From an uncultured Paraprevotella sp. (lineage in GTDB: Bacteria > Bacteroidota > Bacteroidia > Bacteroidales > Bacteroidaceae), in the NCBI GenBank assembly GCA_944320765.1, contig CALUIS010000004.1, forward strand, positions 93,143 to 157,142: a DNA stretch of 64,000 bases, read 5' to 3'. Positions 47,876 through 56,623 of the stretch are shown one piece after another. How positions within the stretch are numbered: the first letter of the stretch is position 1; every line of letters starts with the position of its first letter. Position numbers and translations under genes: made by a program. Under the pieces are notes generated by a model that made no database searches, was not told the DNA's origin, and saw nothing but the letters and a program-made list of their open reading frames with translations.

Positions 47876-49222
47876 TCACGGTTGTCCCTTGAGCAGATGT
47901 CTTTCTGCTTCTTCGGCTTGCGCGAAGTGGAACCCGTCCCATACTTTCTCCATCAGGGCATGTATTTCCGTGTTGCACAAGTTGCCGATGCTGCCTTCGT
48001 GGGTGTGATGGATGTGTTTGTCCGGTACGAAACGGCCGGCCTCAATGTCCAGTCCCACCTTCTTGTAAGCGTCGCGGAACGGCATCCCGGCGGCGGCCAG
48101 ACGGTTCACTTCCTCCACGCTGAACATGTTGTCGTATTTCGGGTCGTCCAAGATATGCTCGTTGACTTGTATCCTGTTGATGATGTAGGCCGTCATGCGC
48201 AGGCAGTCCTTTAGCTCCTTGAAGGCGGGCAGGAAAGCTTCCTTGATGATTTGCAGGTCGCGGAAGTAGCCGCATGGCAGGTTGTTCATGATGAGGATGA
48301 TCTGTTGGGGCAATGCCTGGAGTTTGTTGCATTTGGCCCGTGTCAGTTCGAACACGTCCGGGTTCTTCTTGTGCGGCATGATGCTGGAGCCGGTGGTGCA
48401 GTTGTCCGGTAGCTTGACGAACCCGAAGTTTTGTGAGTTGAACATGCAGGCGTCGAAAGCCAGCTTGCTGAGTGTTCCGGCGATACTGGCCAGCGCGAAT
48501 GACACGTTGCGTTCCATCTTGCCACGCCCCATCTGGGCATAGACCACATTGTAGTTCATGGAGTCGAAGCCTAACAGCCGTGTGGTCATCGTGCGGTCAA
48601 GGGGGAAGGAGGAGCCGTATCCCGCGGCGGAGCCTAACGGGTTGCGGTTGGTCATCTTGTATGCCGCCTGAAGGAACAGCAGGTCGTCCGCGAGACTTTC
48701 TGCGTATGCTCCGAACCAGAGCCCGAAACTGGACGGCATGGCCACTTGCAGGTGGGTGTAGCCCGGCATGAGTACGTCTTTGTAGCGTTCGCTTTGGGCT
48801 TGCAGTTCTTCAAACAGGATTCTGACTTCTTCGGCGATTTCCTTGAGTTGGGCGCGGGTGAAAAGTTTCAGGTCCACCAGCACCTGGTCGTTGCGCGACC
48901 GCCCGCTATGGATTTTCTTGCCCATGTCGCCCAGTTTCCGTGTCAGGAGCAGTTCCACTTGTGAATGCACGTCTTCCACGTCTTCTTCGATGGTGAATTT
49001 TCCGGCCTCGATGTCGGCATAGATGTGGCGCAGTTCGTCGAGCAGCACAGGCAGCTCTTCCTTGCCGAGAAGCCCGATAGACTGCAGCATGGTGATATGC
49101 GCCATCGAACCCAGCACATCGTATTTGGCCAGGTATAAATCAAGTTCACGGTCCTTTCCTACCGTGAACTTTTCTATTTCTTGGTTGACTTCCGTGTTTT
49201 TTTCCCAAAGTTTGCTTGCCAT
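47876..49222 (-). CDS. argH: Argininosuccinate lyase
   Basis: 448 residues of the fumarase/aspartase superfamily with the signature 'GSSIMPHKKNPD' and 'SGRSRNDQV'. It releases arginine and fumarate in the last step of arginine synthesis. It lies 13 nt after the SRPBCC protein gene in a pyrE-led operon. Confidence 0.96.
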   Translation of the reverse strand: MASKLWEKNTEVNQEIEKFTVGKDRELDLYLAKYDVLGSMAHITMLQSIGLLGKEELPVLLDELRHIYADIEAGKFTIEEDVEDVHSQVELLLTRKLGDMGKKIHSGRSRNDQVLVDLKLFTRAQLKEIAEEVRILFEELQAQSERYKDVLMPGYTHLQVAMPSSFGLWFGAYAESLADDLLFLQAAYKMTNRNPLGSAAGYGSSFPLDRTMTTRLLGFDSMNYNVVYAQMGRGKMERNVSFALASIAGTLSKLAFDACMFNSQNFGFVKLPDNCTTGSSIMPHKKNPDVFELTRAKCNKLQALPQQIILIMNNLPCGYFRDLQIIKEAFLPAFKELKDCLRMTAYIINRIQVNEHILDDPKYDNMFSVEEVNRLAAAGMPFRDAYKKVGLDIEAGRFVPDKHIHHTHEGSIGNLCNTEIHALMEKVWDGFHFAQAEEAERHLLKGQP

Positions 49223-49235
49223 ATCAGTTTGAATT

Positions 49236-49718
49236 TTAAACGCCGTATGGAATCATGGCCAGCATGTCGGCCAGTTTCTCCACTCCTTCTTTCAGTGGCT
49301 TCTCGACCATGCCTTTGATGAAAGGGTTGAGGTCGGCCCCGACGGTCAGTTTCATCTTGCTCGTGGTGCCCGAGGTGGGGAGCAGCTGAATCCACAAGTT
49401 GAGGTGGATGGGTGAGTTGACCGTCTCGAACTTGATGCACTTGGGTTCATCCCGCTCAATGATTTGCAACGAGACCTCACCTAACGGCGGAATCTTGCAG
49501 CTGACTGAGTCCGTGTCGAACGTCATCTCCTGGATGCGTTCTTGCAGTTGTGACAGTTTGTCCTCCGGCACTTTGCCGGCCATGGCGTTCCGTACGGCCG
49601 GGTCATTGAACCGTTCCTTGATGACGGCCAGATTGTTCAGGTCCGACAGCTTGGCATAGACGCAGGGTTGTGCGTAAGGGAGCTGTTTGATGTTGCTTTC
49701 GTATTGTTGTTTCGACAT
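49236..49718 (-). CDS. SRPBCC/polyketide cyclase-like protein
   Basis: 160 residues starting MSKQQYESNIKQLPYAQPCVYAKLSDL, with the alternating strand pattern and long C-terminal helix ('VEKPLKEGVEKLADMLAMIPYG') of SRPBCC lipid/ligand-binding proteins. No signal peptide. Ligand unknown. It lies between pyrE and argH with gaps of 22 and 13 nt. Confidence 0.75.
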   Translation of the reverse strand: MSKQQYESNIKQLPYAQPCVYAKLSDLNNLAVIKERFNDPAVRNAMAGKVPEDKLSQLQERIQEMTFDTDSVSCKIPPLGEVSLQIIERDEPKCIKFETVNSPIHLNLWIQLLPTSGTTSKMKLTVGADLNPFIKGMVEKPLKEGVEKLADMLAMIPYGV

Positions 49719-49740
49719 GGGTTTGAATAGAAATAGTTGA

Positions 49741-50373
49741 TTATCCGTTCCAGTGCGCGGGGTCTTTTCTCCACTCGTTCAGCACTTCCACGTCGGCGGC
49801 GTCGATATATCCGATGCGGACGGCTTCCGCCACGACGGCTTCATAGTTGGTCAGGGTGACAAGCTTGACATTCGCTTCCTTGAAGGCCTTGGCCGCCACG
49901 TCGAAGCCATAAGTGTAGGCTGCCACCATTCCGCATACCTCGCAACCGTTGTTGCGGATAGCTTCTACGGCTTTCAGGCTGCTTCCGCCCGTGGAGATCA
50001 AATCTTCCACGACTACCACCTTCATGCCCGGACGAAGCTCGCCTTCAATCAGATTTTCCAATCCGTGGTCTTTCGGCTTGGAGCGGACATAGACAAACGG
50101 GAGGTTCAGCAGGTCGGCTACTAACGCGCCTTGCGGGATAGCTCCGGTGGCTACTCCGGCGATGGCGTCCGCCTCAGGGAAACGTTCTGTAATCAGGCGT
50201 CCGATTTCGATTTTCACGAAACTGCGCAATTCCGGATAAGACAACGTCTTGCGGTTGTCGCAGTAGAATGGGGATTTCCATCCTGAAGCCCACGTGAAAG
50301 GATTGGTGGGTTGCAACTTGATGGATTTGACTTTGAGAAGCTTAGATGCGAAAATCTTTTCTAATGTTTCCAT
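49741..50373 (-). CDS. pyrE: Orotate phosphoribosyltransferase
   Basis: 210 residues with the PRPP-binding motif 'VVVVEDLISTGGSSL' and the catalytic-loop region 'RSKPKDHG'. It makes OMP from orotate in pyrimidine synthesis. First gene of its operon; a -7 box (TACCTTTG on the minus strand, 50402-50409) precedes it. Confidence 0.96.
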   Translation of the reverse strand: METLEKIFASKLLKVKSIKLQPTNPFTWASGWKSPFYCDNRKTLSYPELRSFVKIEIGRLITERFPEADAIAGVATGAIPQGALVADLLNLPFVYVRSKPKDHGLENLIEGELRPGMKVVVVEDLISTGGSSLKAVEAIRNNGCEVCGMVAAYTYGFDVAAKAFKEANVKLVTLTNYEAVVAEAVRIGYIDAADVEVLNEWRKDPAHWNG

Positions 50374-50401
50374 GACGGTGCTTAGTTTATGAATTACGCC
50401 G

Positions 50402-50409
50402 CAAAGGTA
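50402..50409 (-). promoter_or_regulatory. -7 box of pyrE
   Basis: TACCTTTG on the minus strand, 29 nt before the pyrE start; the -33 element is not clear at the usual distance. Confidence 0.5.
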
Positions 50410-50458
50410 GGAAAATAGAATGAATTTTGAGGCAAAATAACCTTTTTTATGGTGAATT

Positions 50459-51181
50459 TCATGAATCTCCCGCCCAGGCGAGGCTGATGACGCTGAGACG
50501 GACCGGGCAGGCGCGGGCTATGGTCTCGGCGCAGGACAACATGGTGGAGCCTGTCGTGATGACGTCGTCCACCAGCAGGATATGCCGGTTTTTCAGGTTT
50601 TCCGGATGCGTCACGGCGAAGATGTTCCGTACGTTCTCCCGCCGTTGCTGGCCGTCCAGCCGGGTCTGGCTGGGGTTGGACACGATGCGTGCCACGCTTG
50701 CCGTGTCGATGGGGATGCCGGTGATGTCAGAAATGCCCCGTGCAATCCAGAGGCTTTGGTTGTACCCTCTTTCCCGCTCTTTTTGTCGCGACAAGGGAAT
50801 GGGGATGATGAGGCCGATGTCGTTGAAAAAGCCTTTGCGTTTAAGTTCTTGGGCCATCATGCGTCCCATGTTCCGCCCGATTTCAGGGCGATTGTGGTAT
50901 TTCAGGTCGAAAAGGATGCGGCTGTAGGGGGAATGGCGGGTGTAGTGGAAGAACGACGTGCCGTTTTCGATGGGGGCCAGTCCCCAGAAGATGCGGGTGA
51001 TGTCATTGTCCGACCACGATGTATGGCGTACGCGTGGCAGGTCGGCCAGACACCGGACACACAATGTGTCTTCTGAGAGGCCCATCCGCGCGTGGCAGCA
51101 GGGGCAATAGCGCGGAAAGAAAAAATCCAATACGCTGGATGCGAAAATCCGGATATTATGTATAATCCTTTTCTTCCACAT
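50459..51181 (-). CDS. comF: ComF-family phosphoribosyltransferase-like protein
   Basis: About 240 residues: an N-terminal cysteine-rich zinc module (YCPCCHARMG, CVRC) and a C-terminal PRTase fold with 'LLVDDVITTGSTM'. ComF proteins take part in DNA uptake in competent bacteria; here the role is unproven. The chosen start gives MWKKRIIHN; a start at 51217 would overlap recX more. It follows recX on one transcript. Confidence 0.9.
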   Translation of the reverse strand: MWKKRIIHNIRIFASSVLDFFFPRYCPCCHARMGLSEDTLCVRCLADLPRVRHTSWSDNDITRIFWGLAPIENGTSFFHYTRHSPYSRILFDLKYHNRPEIGRNMGRMMAQELKRKGFFNDIGLIIPIPLSRQKERERGYNQSLWIARGISDITGIPIDTASVARIVSNPSQTRLDGQQRRENVRNIFAVTHPENLKNRHILLVDDVITTGSTMLSCAETIARACPVRLSVISLAWAGDS

Positions 51182-51629
51182 GGAGGCAGCGTGTGATGAG
51201 GGACATTTCAAAGCCATGGCTTAGGGCAAAGCGGATGAGTTTCCCGTTACGCTCGTATTCTGATTCCGCTTTTATCTGGCGGCTTTTGTTCCGCAAAAGT
51301 TTGCGGAGGCATTCGTTGTATTCTTGCTCGTCCAGGGCGTCCAGGGCGGCCCGGCAGGCCGTTTCGGGTATGCCCTTGAGCCGTAGGGATTGGGCGATTT
51401 TGATGCGCCCCCATTGGTTGTACCGTAGCTTGTCATGCGCGAAACTGCGGCTGTACCGTTCCTCGTCGATGAACCGTTCGGCGTAAAGGCGGTCGATGGT
51501 TTCTTTTCTCGCTTCGGCATCCAATCCCCACCGTTCCAGCTTCTTCTGGATGTCGGCGGGGCAGCATTCCATTCTTGAGCAGCAGGCGGCGGCTTTGTTG
51601 AAGGCTTCTTGTGGTGTCAGTTCTTTCAT
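51156..51629 (-). CDS. recX: Regulatory protein RecX
   Basis: 157 residues with the repeated three-helix RecX pattern ('FIDEERYSRSFAHDKLRYNQWGRIKI'-type segment and 'GIPETACRAALDAL'). RecX restrains RecA. The start at 51629 makes an ATGA overlap with the prmC stop; an ATG at 51641 is also possible. Confidence 0.88.
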   Translation of the reverse strand: MKELTPQEAFNKAAACCSRMECCPADIQKKLERWGLDAEARKETIDRLYAERFIDEERYSRSFAHDKLRYNQWGRIKIAQSLRLKGIPETACRAALDALDEQEYNECLRKLLRNKSRQIKAESEYERNGKLIRFALSHGFEMSLITRCLHVEEKDYT

Positions 51630-52486
51630 CTTTTTTTGCATTGAATCATTCGCGGGTTTTCGTATAAGTCTTTTCTTAAAATGATGTCTGACAGTCCAAG
51701 CTCGCGGAAGAGGCTTGATGTCTCTTCTCCGTAGGCGCGGTTGATTTCCACGTAAAGCCGTCCGTCCGGCTTGAGCGTGCGGCAGGCATACTGCCCGATG
51801 GCGCGGTAGAAAAGTAGGGGGCTGTCGTCCGGAACGAAGAGGGCTTGGGGCGGCTCGTGGCGCAGGACATTCTCCTCCATGTCAATTTTCTCGCGGTTGC
51901 AGATGTAGGGCGGATTGCTGACAATGACGTCCCATAATGGGGCTGGCGGGCATTCGGCCGAAGCTTTCAGGATGTCTTCCTGGCGGAAGTCCACGGAGGC
52001 TCCCATGCGTGCGGCGTTCTTCCGTGCGGTTTCCAGGGCTTGCGGGCTGATGTCTGTGGCGGATACGCGGGCCTCCGGCAATTCGAGGGCCAGCGTGATG
52101 GCGATGCAGCCGCTGCCGGTTCCTATGTCGAGGATGTCTGGGGGGCAGGTGCGTGGCTTCTCCTCGCGGATAATCCATTCTGCCAGTTCCTCGGTTTCCG
52201 GGCGGGGAATCAGGACGCCGGGAGACACGGAGAAGGTACGTCCGCAAAAGCCGGCCTGCCCTAAAACATATTGTACGGGTTCTTTTTGCAACAGCCTTGC
52301 CACAATATTTTCAAGGTCCTGGCGTTGTTTGGGTGAGATGGGGCAGTCTTGCCCGAGGCAGATGTCCTTCAAGGTCATGCCGAACCGTGCTTCCAGCACG
52401 TGCCGTGCTAGGGCGCGTGCCTCTCCTTGGGGGTAGGCGGCGGACAGCCTTTCATGGATATGTCTGAACAGTGTGGAGGATTCCAT
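51626..52486 (-). CDS. prmC: Peptide chain release factor N5-glutamine methyltransferase
   Basis: 286 residues with the SAM motif 'ILDIGTGSGCIAITLA' and the substrate motif 'VSNPPYI'. It methylates the GGQ glutamine of release factors. A -7 box (TACATTTG on the minus strand, 52515-52522) lies ~30 nt before the start. It heads the prmC-recX-comF operon. Confidence 0.95.
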   Translation of the reverse strand: MESSTLFRHIHERLSAAYPQGEARALARHVLEARFGMTLKDICLGQDCPISPKQRQDLENIVARLLQKEPVQYVLGQAGFCGRTFSVSPGVLIPRPETEELAEWIIREEKPRTCPPDILDIGTGSGCIAITLALELPEARVSATDISPQALETARKNAARMGASVDFRQEDILKASAECPPAPLWDVIVSNPPYICNREKIDMEENVLRHEPPQALFVPDDSPLLFYRAIGQYACRTLKPDGRLYVEINRAYGEETSSLFRELGLSDIILRKDLYENPRMIQCKKR

Positions 52487-52514
52487 TTTGTTTTGGAAAG
52501 ATGGATTGGTCGGA

Positions 52515-52522
52515 CAAATGTA
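52515..52522 (-). promoter_or_regulatory. -7 box of prmC
   Basis: TACATTTG on the minus strand (TAnnTTTG), in the short gap to the divergent ribD gene. Confidence 0.5.
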
Positions 52523-52544
52523 AGCATTTTAATTGGATTGGAAA

Positions 52545-53630
52545 ATGACGACAGACGAAAAATACATGTCCCGTTGCCTGCGACTGGCGCGGAACGGCTT
52601 TTACGGTGCGGCCCCGAACCCCATGGTGGGGGCGGTGGTTGTGCATGAGGGGAAGATTATCGGCGAAGGGTATCATGTCCGTTGCGGGGGGCCTCATGCC
52701 GAGGTGAATGCCATCCGTTCCGTGCGGGAGCAGGCGTTGCTGAAAGATAGTACGATTTACGTAAGTCTGGAGCCGTGTTCGCATTACGGGAAGACCCCCC
52801 CTTGCGCGGACTTGATCGTGGAGAAAGGAATCCCGCGGGTGGTGGTCGGTTGCGTGGACCCGTTTGCGAAGGTGGCCGGACGGGGTGTCCGTCGGCTGCG
52901 TGAGGCGGGCATTGACGTGAGGGTCGGAGTGCTGGAGGCGGAATGTTTGGAGTTGAACCGGCGGTTTATGACTTTTCAGACATGCCGCCGTCCTTTCGTT
53001 ACATTGAAATGGGCCGAGTCGGCTGACGGGTTTATGGATGTGGTTCGGAAGGATTATGTGCAAGAGAGGCCGTATGCCTTTTCTTCTCCTTACACCCAGA
53101 TGCTGGTGCACCGTTGCCGGGCGTGCCATCAGGCTATCCTGGTGGGGCGTCGTACGGCTTTGGCGGACAACCCGTCGCTGACGGTCCGTCTGTGGCCGGG
53201 AAAGTCTCCGTTGCGTCTGGTGCTCGACCGTGAAGGGACGTTGCCGCAGGGTTTGCAGCTTTTTGATGGTCGGGCGGAGACGCGGGCTTACATCGACGCC
53301 TCTGTCTTGGAGGCCGCTTATGAGGGGCGGCCGGGAGTGTCTTGTGTGCGTTTGGATTTCAGTCGTGATGTCCTGCCCCAGGTGATGGATGATTTGTACG
53401 GCTTGTCTGTGCAGTCGTTGTTGGTGGAAGGCGGGCGCCAGTTGTTGGAAAGCTTCTTGACAGAGGGGATTTGGGATGAGGTGCGGGTGGAACAGGCTCC
53501 AGTGCGTTTGGGAAACGGCGTGCCTTCTCCGGTATGGCCTCATGGACTGGCGCAGACGGCGGAGGTGGACGGCCGTTTATTGGTCCGCATCTTTTCTCCG
53601 GTGTCCCGTTTCGGACGGGCTGGCGGGTGA
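52545..53630 (+). CDS. ribD: Riboflavin biosynthesis deaminase/reductase
   Basis: 361 residues. The N-terminal deaminase domain has HAE (residues 51-53) and PCSHYGKTPPC; the C-terminal reductase domain has 'LKWAESADGFM' and 'LLVEGGRQLLESFL'. It performs the second and third steps from GTP to riboflavin. The ATG at 52545 is used; a TTG 12 bases upstream is less likely. It is divergent from prmC. Confidence 0.95.
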   Translation: MTTDEKYMSRCLRLARNGFYGAAPNPMVGAVVVHEGKIIGEGYHVRCGGPHAEVNAIRSVREQALLKDSTIYVSLEPCSHYGKTPPCADLIVEKGIPRVVVGCVDPFAKVAGRGVRRLREAGIDVRVGVLEAECLELNRRFMTFQTCRRPFVTLKWAESADGFMDVVRKDYVQERPYAFSSPYTQMLVHRCRACHQAILVGRRTALADNPSLTVRLWPGKSPLRLVLDREGTLPQGLQLFDGRAETRAYIDASVLEAAYEGRPGVSCVRLDFSRDVLPQVMDDLYGLSVQSLLVEGGRQLLESFLTEGIWDEVRVEQAPVRLGNGVPSPVWPHGLAQTAEVDGRLLVRIFSPVSRFGRAGG

Positions 53631-53685
53631 AAGGGATGGAAAAAACTCCGTTTTATCGATTTTTTGCATAATTCAACGCTTGATG

Positions 53686-53717
53686 TTTCGCCAAAGTAAA
53701 AAATGTGCGTACTTTTG
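53686..53717 (+). promoter_or_regulatory. Promoter of the DUF6242-led operon
   Basis: TTTC (53686-53689) and TACTTTTG (53710-53717), 20 nt apart; the start follows at 53752. Confidence 0.55.
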
Positions 53718-53751
53718 TACCTTGGTTATTATTATAGTATAGATTAGGTTT

Positions 53752-55122
53752 ATGAAAAAATCCATCTGGTCGTGGTCTTTAACCTTGCTGGCCGTGTTGT
53801 GGCTCAGTTCGTGCAAGGATGCGGACGAAGTTGCGTTGGGTACGGACTGCTATATCAGCAATTTTACTTTGGGTTATGTAAAAAGGACGATTCATTCGGT
53901 CGGGTCGTCGGGACAGGACACGACTTATACGATTTCCTACAGCGGTTCTTATTATCCGATGACGATAGACCAGCTGAAGGGGACTATCACCAATGAGGAC
54001 TCGCTTCCGACGAACAGTCTGGTGGGGGCGGTGTTGGCCACGGTGTCTTCTTCGGGGACGGTCGTGTATCGGAAAGCGGACGAAGGCGAGGACGCATGGA
54101 AAAGTTATTCCACTTCTGATTCCATAGACTTTACCGCTCCGTTGGTGTTCCGCGTGTATTCTCCGGACTATTCCATGACGAGGGACTATACCGTGACGGT
54201 GAATGTACACCGTCAGGAAGGGGAGGAGTTTTCCTGGACCCGGATGACGGGACAGGCGGCCGGTGCTACGGCGGAGGCTGTGAGGTTGATGGCACGTGGC
54301 GGACGCCTTTGCTTGTTTTGTCAGGAGAACGGGGGCATGAGGCTCTTTGTGTCGGAACTGTCGGACGGGCGGAACTGGACGGAATTGCCCGTCTCAGGCG
54401 GTGACCAGGCGGATGTGGCGACGTTGACGGAATGGAAGGATATGCTGTATGTTTCCCGGACGGACGGTGTGTTGCTGAAGTCCGATGATGGCACGGACTG
54501 GACTGTGGCGGACGCTTCCCGTGCTGTCCGTTTGGTGGCGGCCGATGCGTCCGGCCTGTATGCGTATTCCGACGGGTGCCTTTGGCGTTCAGAGGATGGC
54601 ATGACGTGGCTGGAGGAATATCTGGATGCCGGACCTGCGTTTCTGCCTTCCAGAGATTTTGCTTCCGCGTCCTATACCCAGGAGAACGGTCTGGAACGTA
54701 TCGTGCTGGTCGGGAACAGGGATATGGGGTTGTATCCTATGGACGGGTCCGCCATGGTGTGGAGCCATACGCGGATGGCCGGACAGGAATCCCGCTGGGC
54801 TTATTTCGAGACCGCGCCGGACAATGATTACCCTTGCCCGCGCCTGGAAGGGCTGGCATTGGCGCGTTATGACGATGTGTTGCTTGCCCTGGGGCGCGGG
54901 GCGCTGGACGGGGCTTCTTGCCAGCCGTTGGAGAGCCTCTATGTGAGCCGGGACAATGGGGTGACTTGGAAAGAAGATGAGGTTTATGTCTTGCCGGAAG
55001 AGCTTGCGGGACAGGATGTGCCGTTGGCCGTGGCGGTGGATGACGCATATTACCTGTGGCTTGTGGCTGGCGGGCAGGTCTGGCGCGGACGCCTGAACGA
55101 ATTGGGCTTTGCCAGGCCGTGA
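53752..55122 (+). CDS. DUF6242-type lipoprotein
   Basis: 456 residues with a lipoprotein signal (WSLTLLAVLWLSSC). The N-terminal ~170 residues form Ig-like strands; the rest has repeats with 'LLKSDDGTDWTV', 'LWRSEDGMTWLEE' and 'LYVSRDNGVTWKED', a beta-propeller of sialidase/BNR type. This matches DUF6242 as I know it. Probably surface-exposed or periplasmic; ligand unknown. It leads the run to murI. Confidence 0.75.
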   Translation: MKKSIWSWSLTLLAVLWLSSCKDADEVALGTDCYISNFTLGYVKRTIHSVGSSGQDTTYTISYSGSYYPMTIDQLKGTITNEDSLPTNSLVGAVLATVSSSGTVVYRKADEGEDAWKSYSTSDSIDFTAPLVFRVYSPDYSMTRDYTVTVNVHRQEGEEFSWTRMTGQAAGATAEAVRLMARGGRLCLFCQENGGMRLFVSELSDGRNWTELPVSGGDQADVATLTEWKDMLYVSRTDGVLLKSDDGTDWTVADASRAVRLVAADASGLYAYSDGCLWRSEDGMTWLEEYLDAGPAFLPSRDFASASYTQENGLERIVLVGNRDMGLYPMDGSAMVWSHTRMAGQESRWAYFETAPDNDYPCPRLEGLALARYDDVLLALGRGALDGASCQPLESLYVSRDNGVTWKEDEVYVLPEELAGQDVPLAVAVDDAYYLWLVAGGQVWRGRLNELGFARP

Positions 55123-55146
55123 CAGCCGGAATGTGGGGGATGGAAG

Positions 55147-55878
55147 ATGAGAAAGGTCCTGATGATATGGTCTCTCTTGCTGCTTTGTTTCCCTTATGGG
55201 GGCAGGGCGCAGGATGACATCTATCGGATGGAGCTGGGTGTAGGCTTGGGCGGATGCTTTTATGTGGGCGATGCCAACAGCAAGCCTTTCGCCCATCTGG
55301 GCGGGATGGGGAGCATCATCGCCCGTTATGTATTCAACCCGCGCATGGTCGTCAAGGGCAATCTGGCGTTAGGCCATATCTCAGGAAATACGGGGAAGAC
55401 ATTCTTCCCGCAGGATGCCGTCAGCGGGGATGCGGCCGGAGGCGTGCCTTCCGCGGCGCATTTCGAGCGCAATGTGATAGACATCGGCGCCCAGTTTGAG
55501 TTCAACTTCTGGGGCTATGGCATCGGGCAGGGTTACGAAGGTTACAGCCGGATTACACCTTATATGCTGGTGGGGGCAGGAGTGACCATCGCCCCGAAGC
55601 CGTTGCAGGCCGACGCGGGATTCAACATGCCGGTAGGAGTGGGGGTGAAGTTCAAGGTGAAGCCTCGTTGGAATATCGGATTTGAATGGAGTATGCGTTT
55701 TACGACGACGGACCGGCTGGACGTGTCCAACGCGGACGGGGTGATTCTCGCAGACCCGTATGGCGTGAAGAGCGGGAGCTTCAAGAACAAGGACTGCTAT
55801 TCGTTCACGATGCTGTCCGTCACGTATGACCTGTTCCCTAAATGTGTAAATTGTAATAATATTAAATATGTCTTTTAA
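55147..55878 (+). CDS. DUF6089-type outer-membrane protein
   Basis: 243 residues with a signal peptide (cleaved near GGRAQ). The body has many amphipathic strands ([17 protein letters not shown]..., '[13 protein letters not shown]') and would form a small outer-membrane barrel; DUF6089 proteins are found upstream of uppS and bamA in Bacteroidales. Its end overlaps uppS by 11 nt. Confidence 0.8.
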   Translation: MRKVLMIWSLLLLCFPYGGRAQDDIYRMELGVGLGGCFYVGDANSKPFAHLGGMGSIIARYVFNPRMVVKGNLALGHISGNTGKTFFPQDAVSGDAAGGVPSAAHFERNVIDIGAQFEFNFWGYGIGQGYEGYSRITPYMLVGAGVTIAPKPLQADAGFNMPVGVGVKFKVKPRWNIGFEWSMRFTTTDRLDVSNADGVILADPYGVKSGSFKNKDCYSFTMLSVTYDLFPKCVNCNNIKYVF

Positions 55879-56611
55879 TACGGAAGAAATAGACGCGACG
55901 CGGGTGCCTTGCCATGTGGCCATCATCATGGATGGCAACGGACGGTGGGCGAAGGCCAAGGGGCTGCCGCGTACGGCGGGACACCAGGAAGGAGTGGAGA
56001 CTGTGAAGAAGGTCACGGAGGAAGCGGTGCGCCTGGGTGTCAAATATCTGACCTTATATACTTTCTCCACGGAGAACTGGAACCGTCCGGCTCCGGAAAT
56101 CGCGGCGTTGATGGGACTTATCCTGGACCATCTGGAGGATGAGATTTTCATGAAGAACAATGTCCGTTTCCGCGTCATCGGAGATATGGGGCGCATACCC
56201 GATGCCGTTCGGGCGCGTCTGGAGGAATGCATGCAACGCACGGCGGGAAACACCAAGATGACGATGGTCATCGCCCTGAGCTATTCTTCGCGGTGGGAAC
56301 TGGTGCAGGCGGCCCGCCGGATGGCGGAGGAGGTGAAGGAAGGGACCTTGTCGCCTTCCCGGATTACGGAAGAGACGCTTGCGGCGCACCTGGTCACGAA
56401 TTTCATGCCCGACCCGGACTTGCTGATCCGGACGGGCGGAGAGTATCGTATCAGCAACTACCTGCTGTGGCAGTGTGCTTATGCAGAATTTTATTTTTGT
56501 GACACCTATTGGCCTGATTTCGACGAACATGAATTCCGTAAGGCCATTGCGGACTACCAGTCGCGGGAACGCCGTTTCGGGAAGACCAGCGAGCAAGTGA
56601 CGACTAAATAA
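55868..56611 (+). CDS. uppS: Isoprenyl transferase (undecaprenyl diphosphate synthase)
   Basis: 247 residues with '[14 protein letters not shown]', '[11 protein letters not shown]' and '[19 protein letters not shown]', the cis-prenyltransferase blocks. It makes the lipid carrier for peptidoglycan and glycan synthesis. It overlaps the upstream DUF6089 gene and precedes bamA by 12 nt. Confidence 0.97.
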   Translation: MSFNTEEIDATRVPCHVAIIMDGNGRWAKAKGLPRTAGHQEGVETVKKVTEEAVRLGVKYLTLYTFSTENWNRPAPEIAALMGLILDHLEDEIFMKNNVRFRVIGDMGRIPDAVRARLEECMQRTAGNTKMTMVIALSYSSRWELVQAARRMAEEVKEGTLSPSRITEETLAAHLVTNFMPDPDLLIRTGGEYRISNYLLWQCAYAEFYFCDTYWPDFDEHEFRKAIADYQSRERRFGKTSEQVTTK

Positions 56612-56623
56612 GCACACCGACGT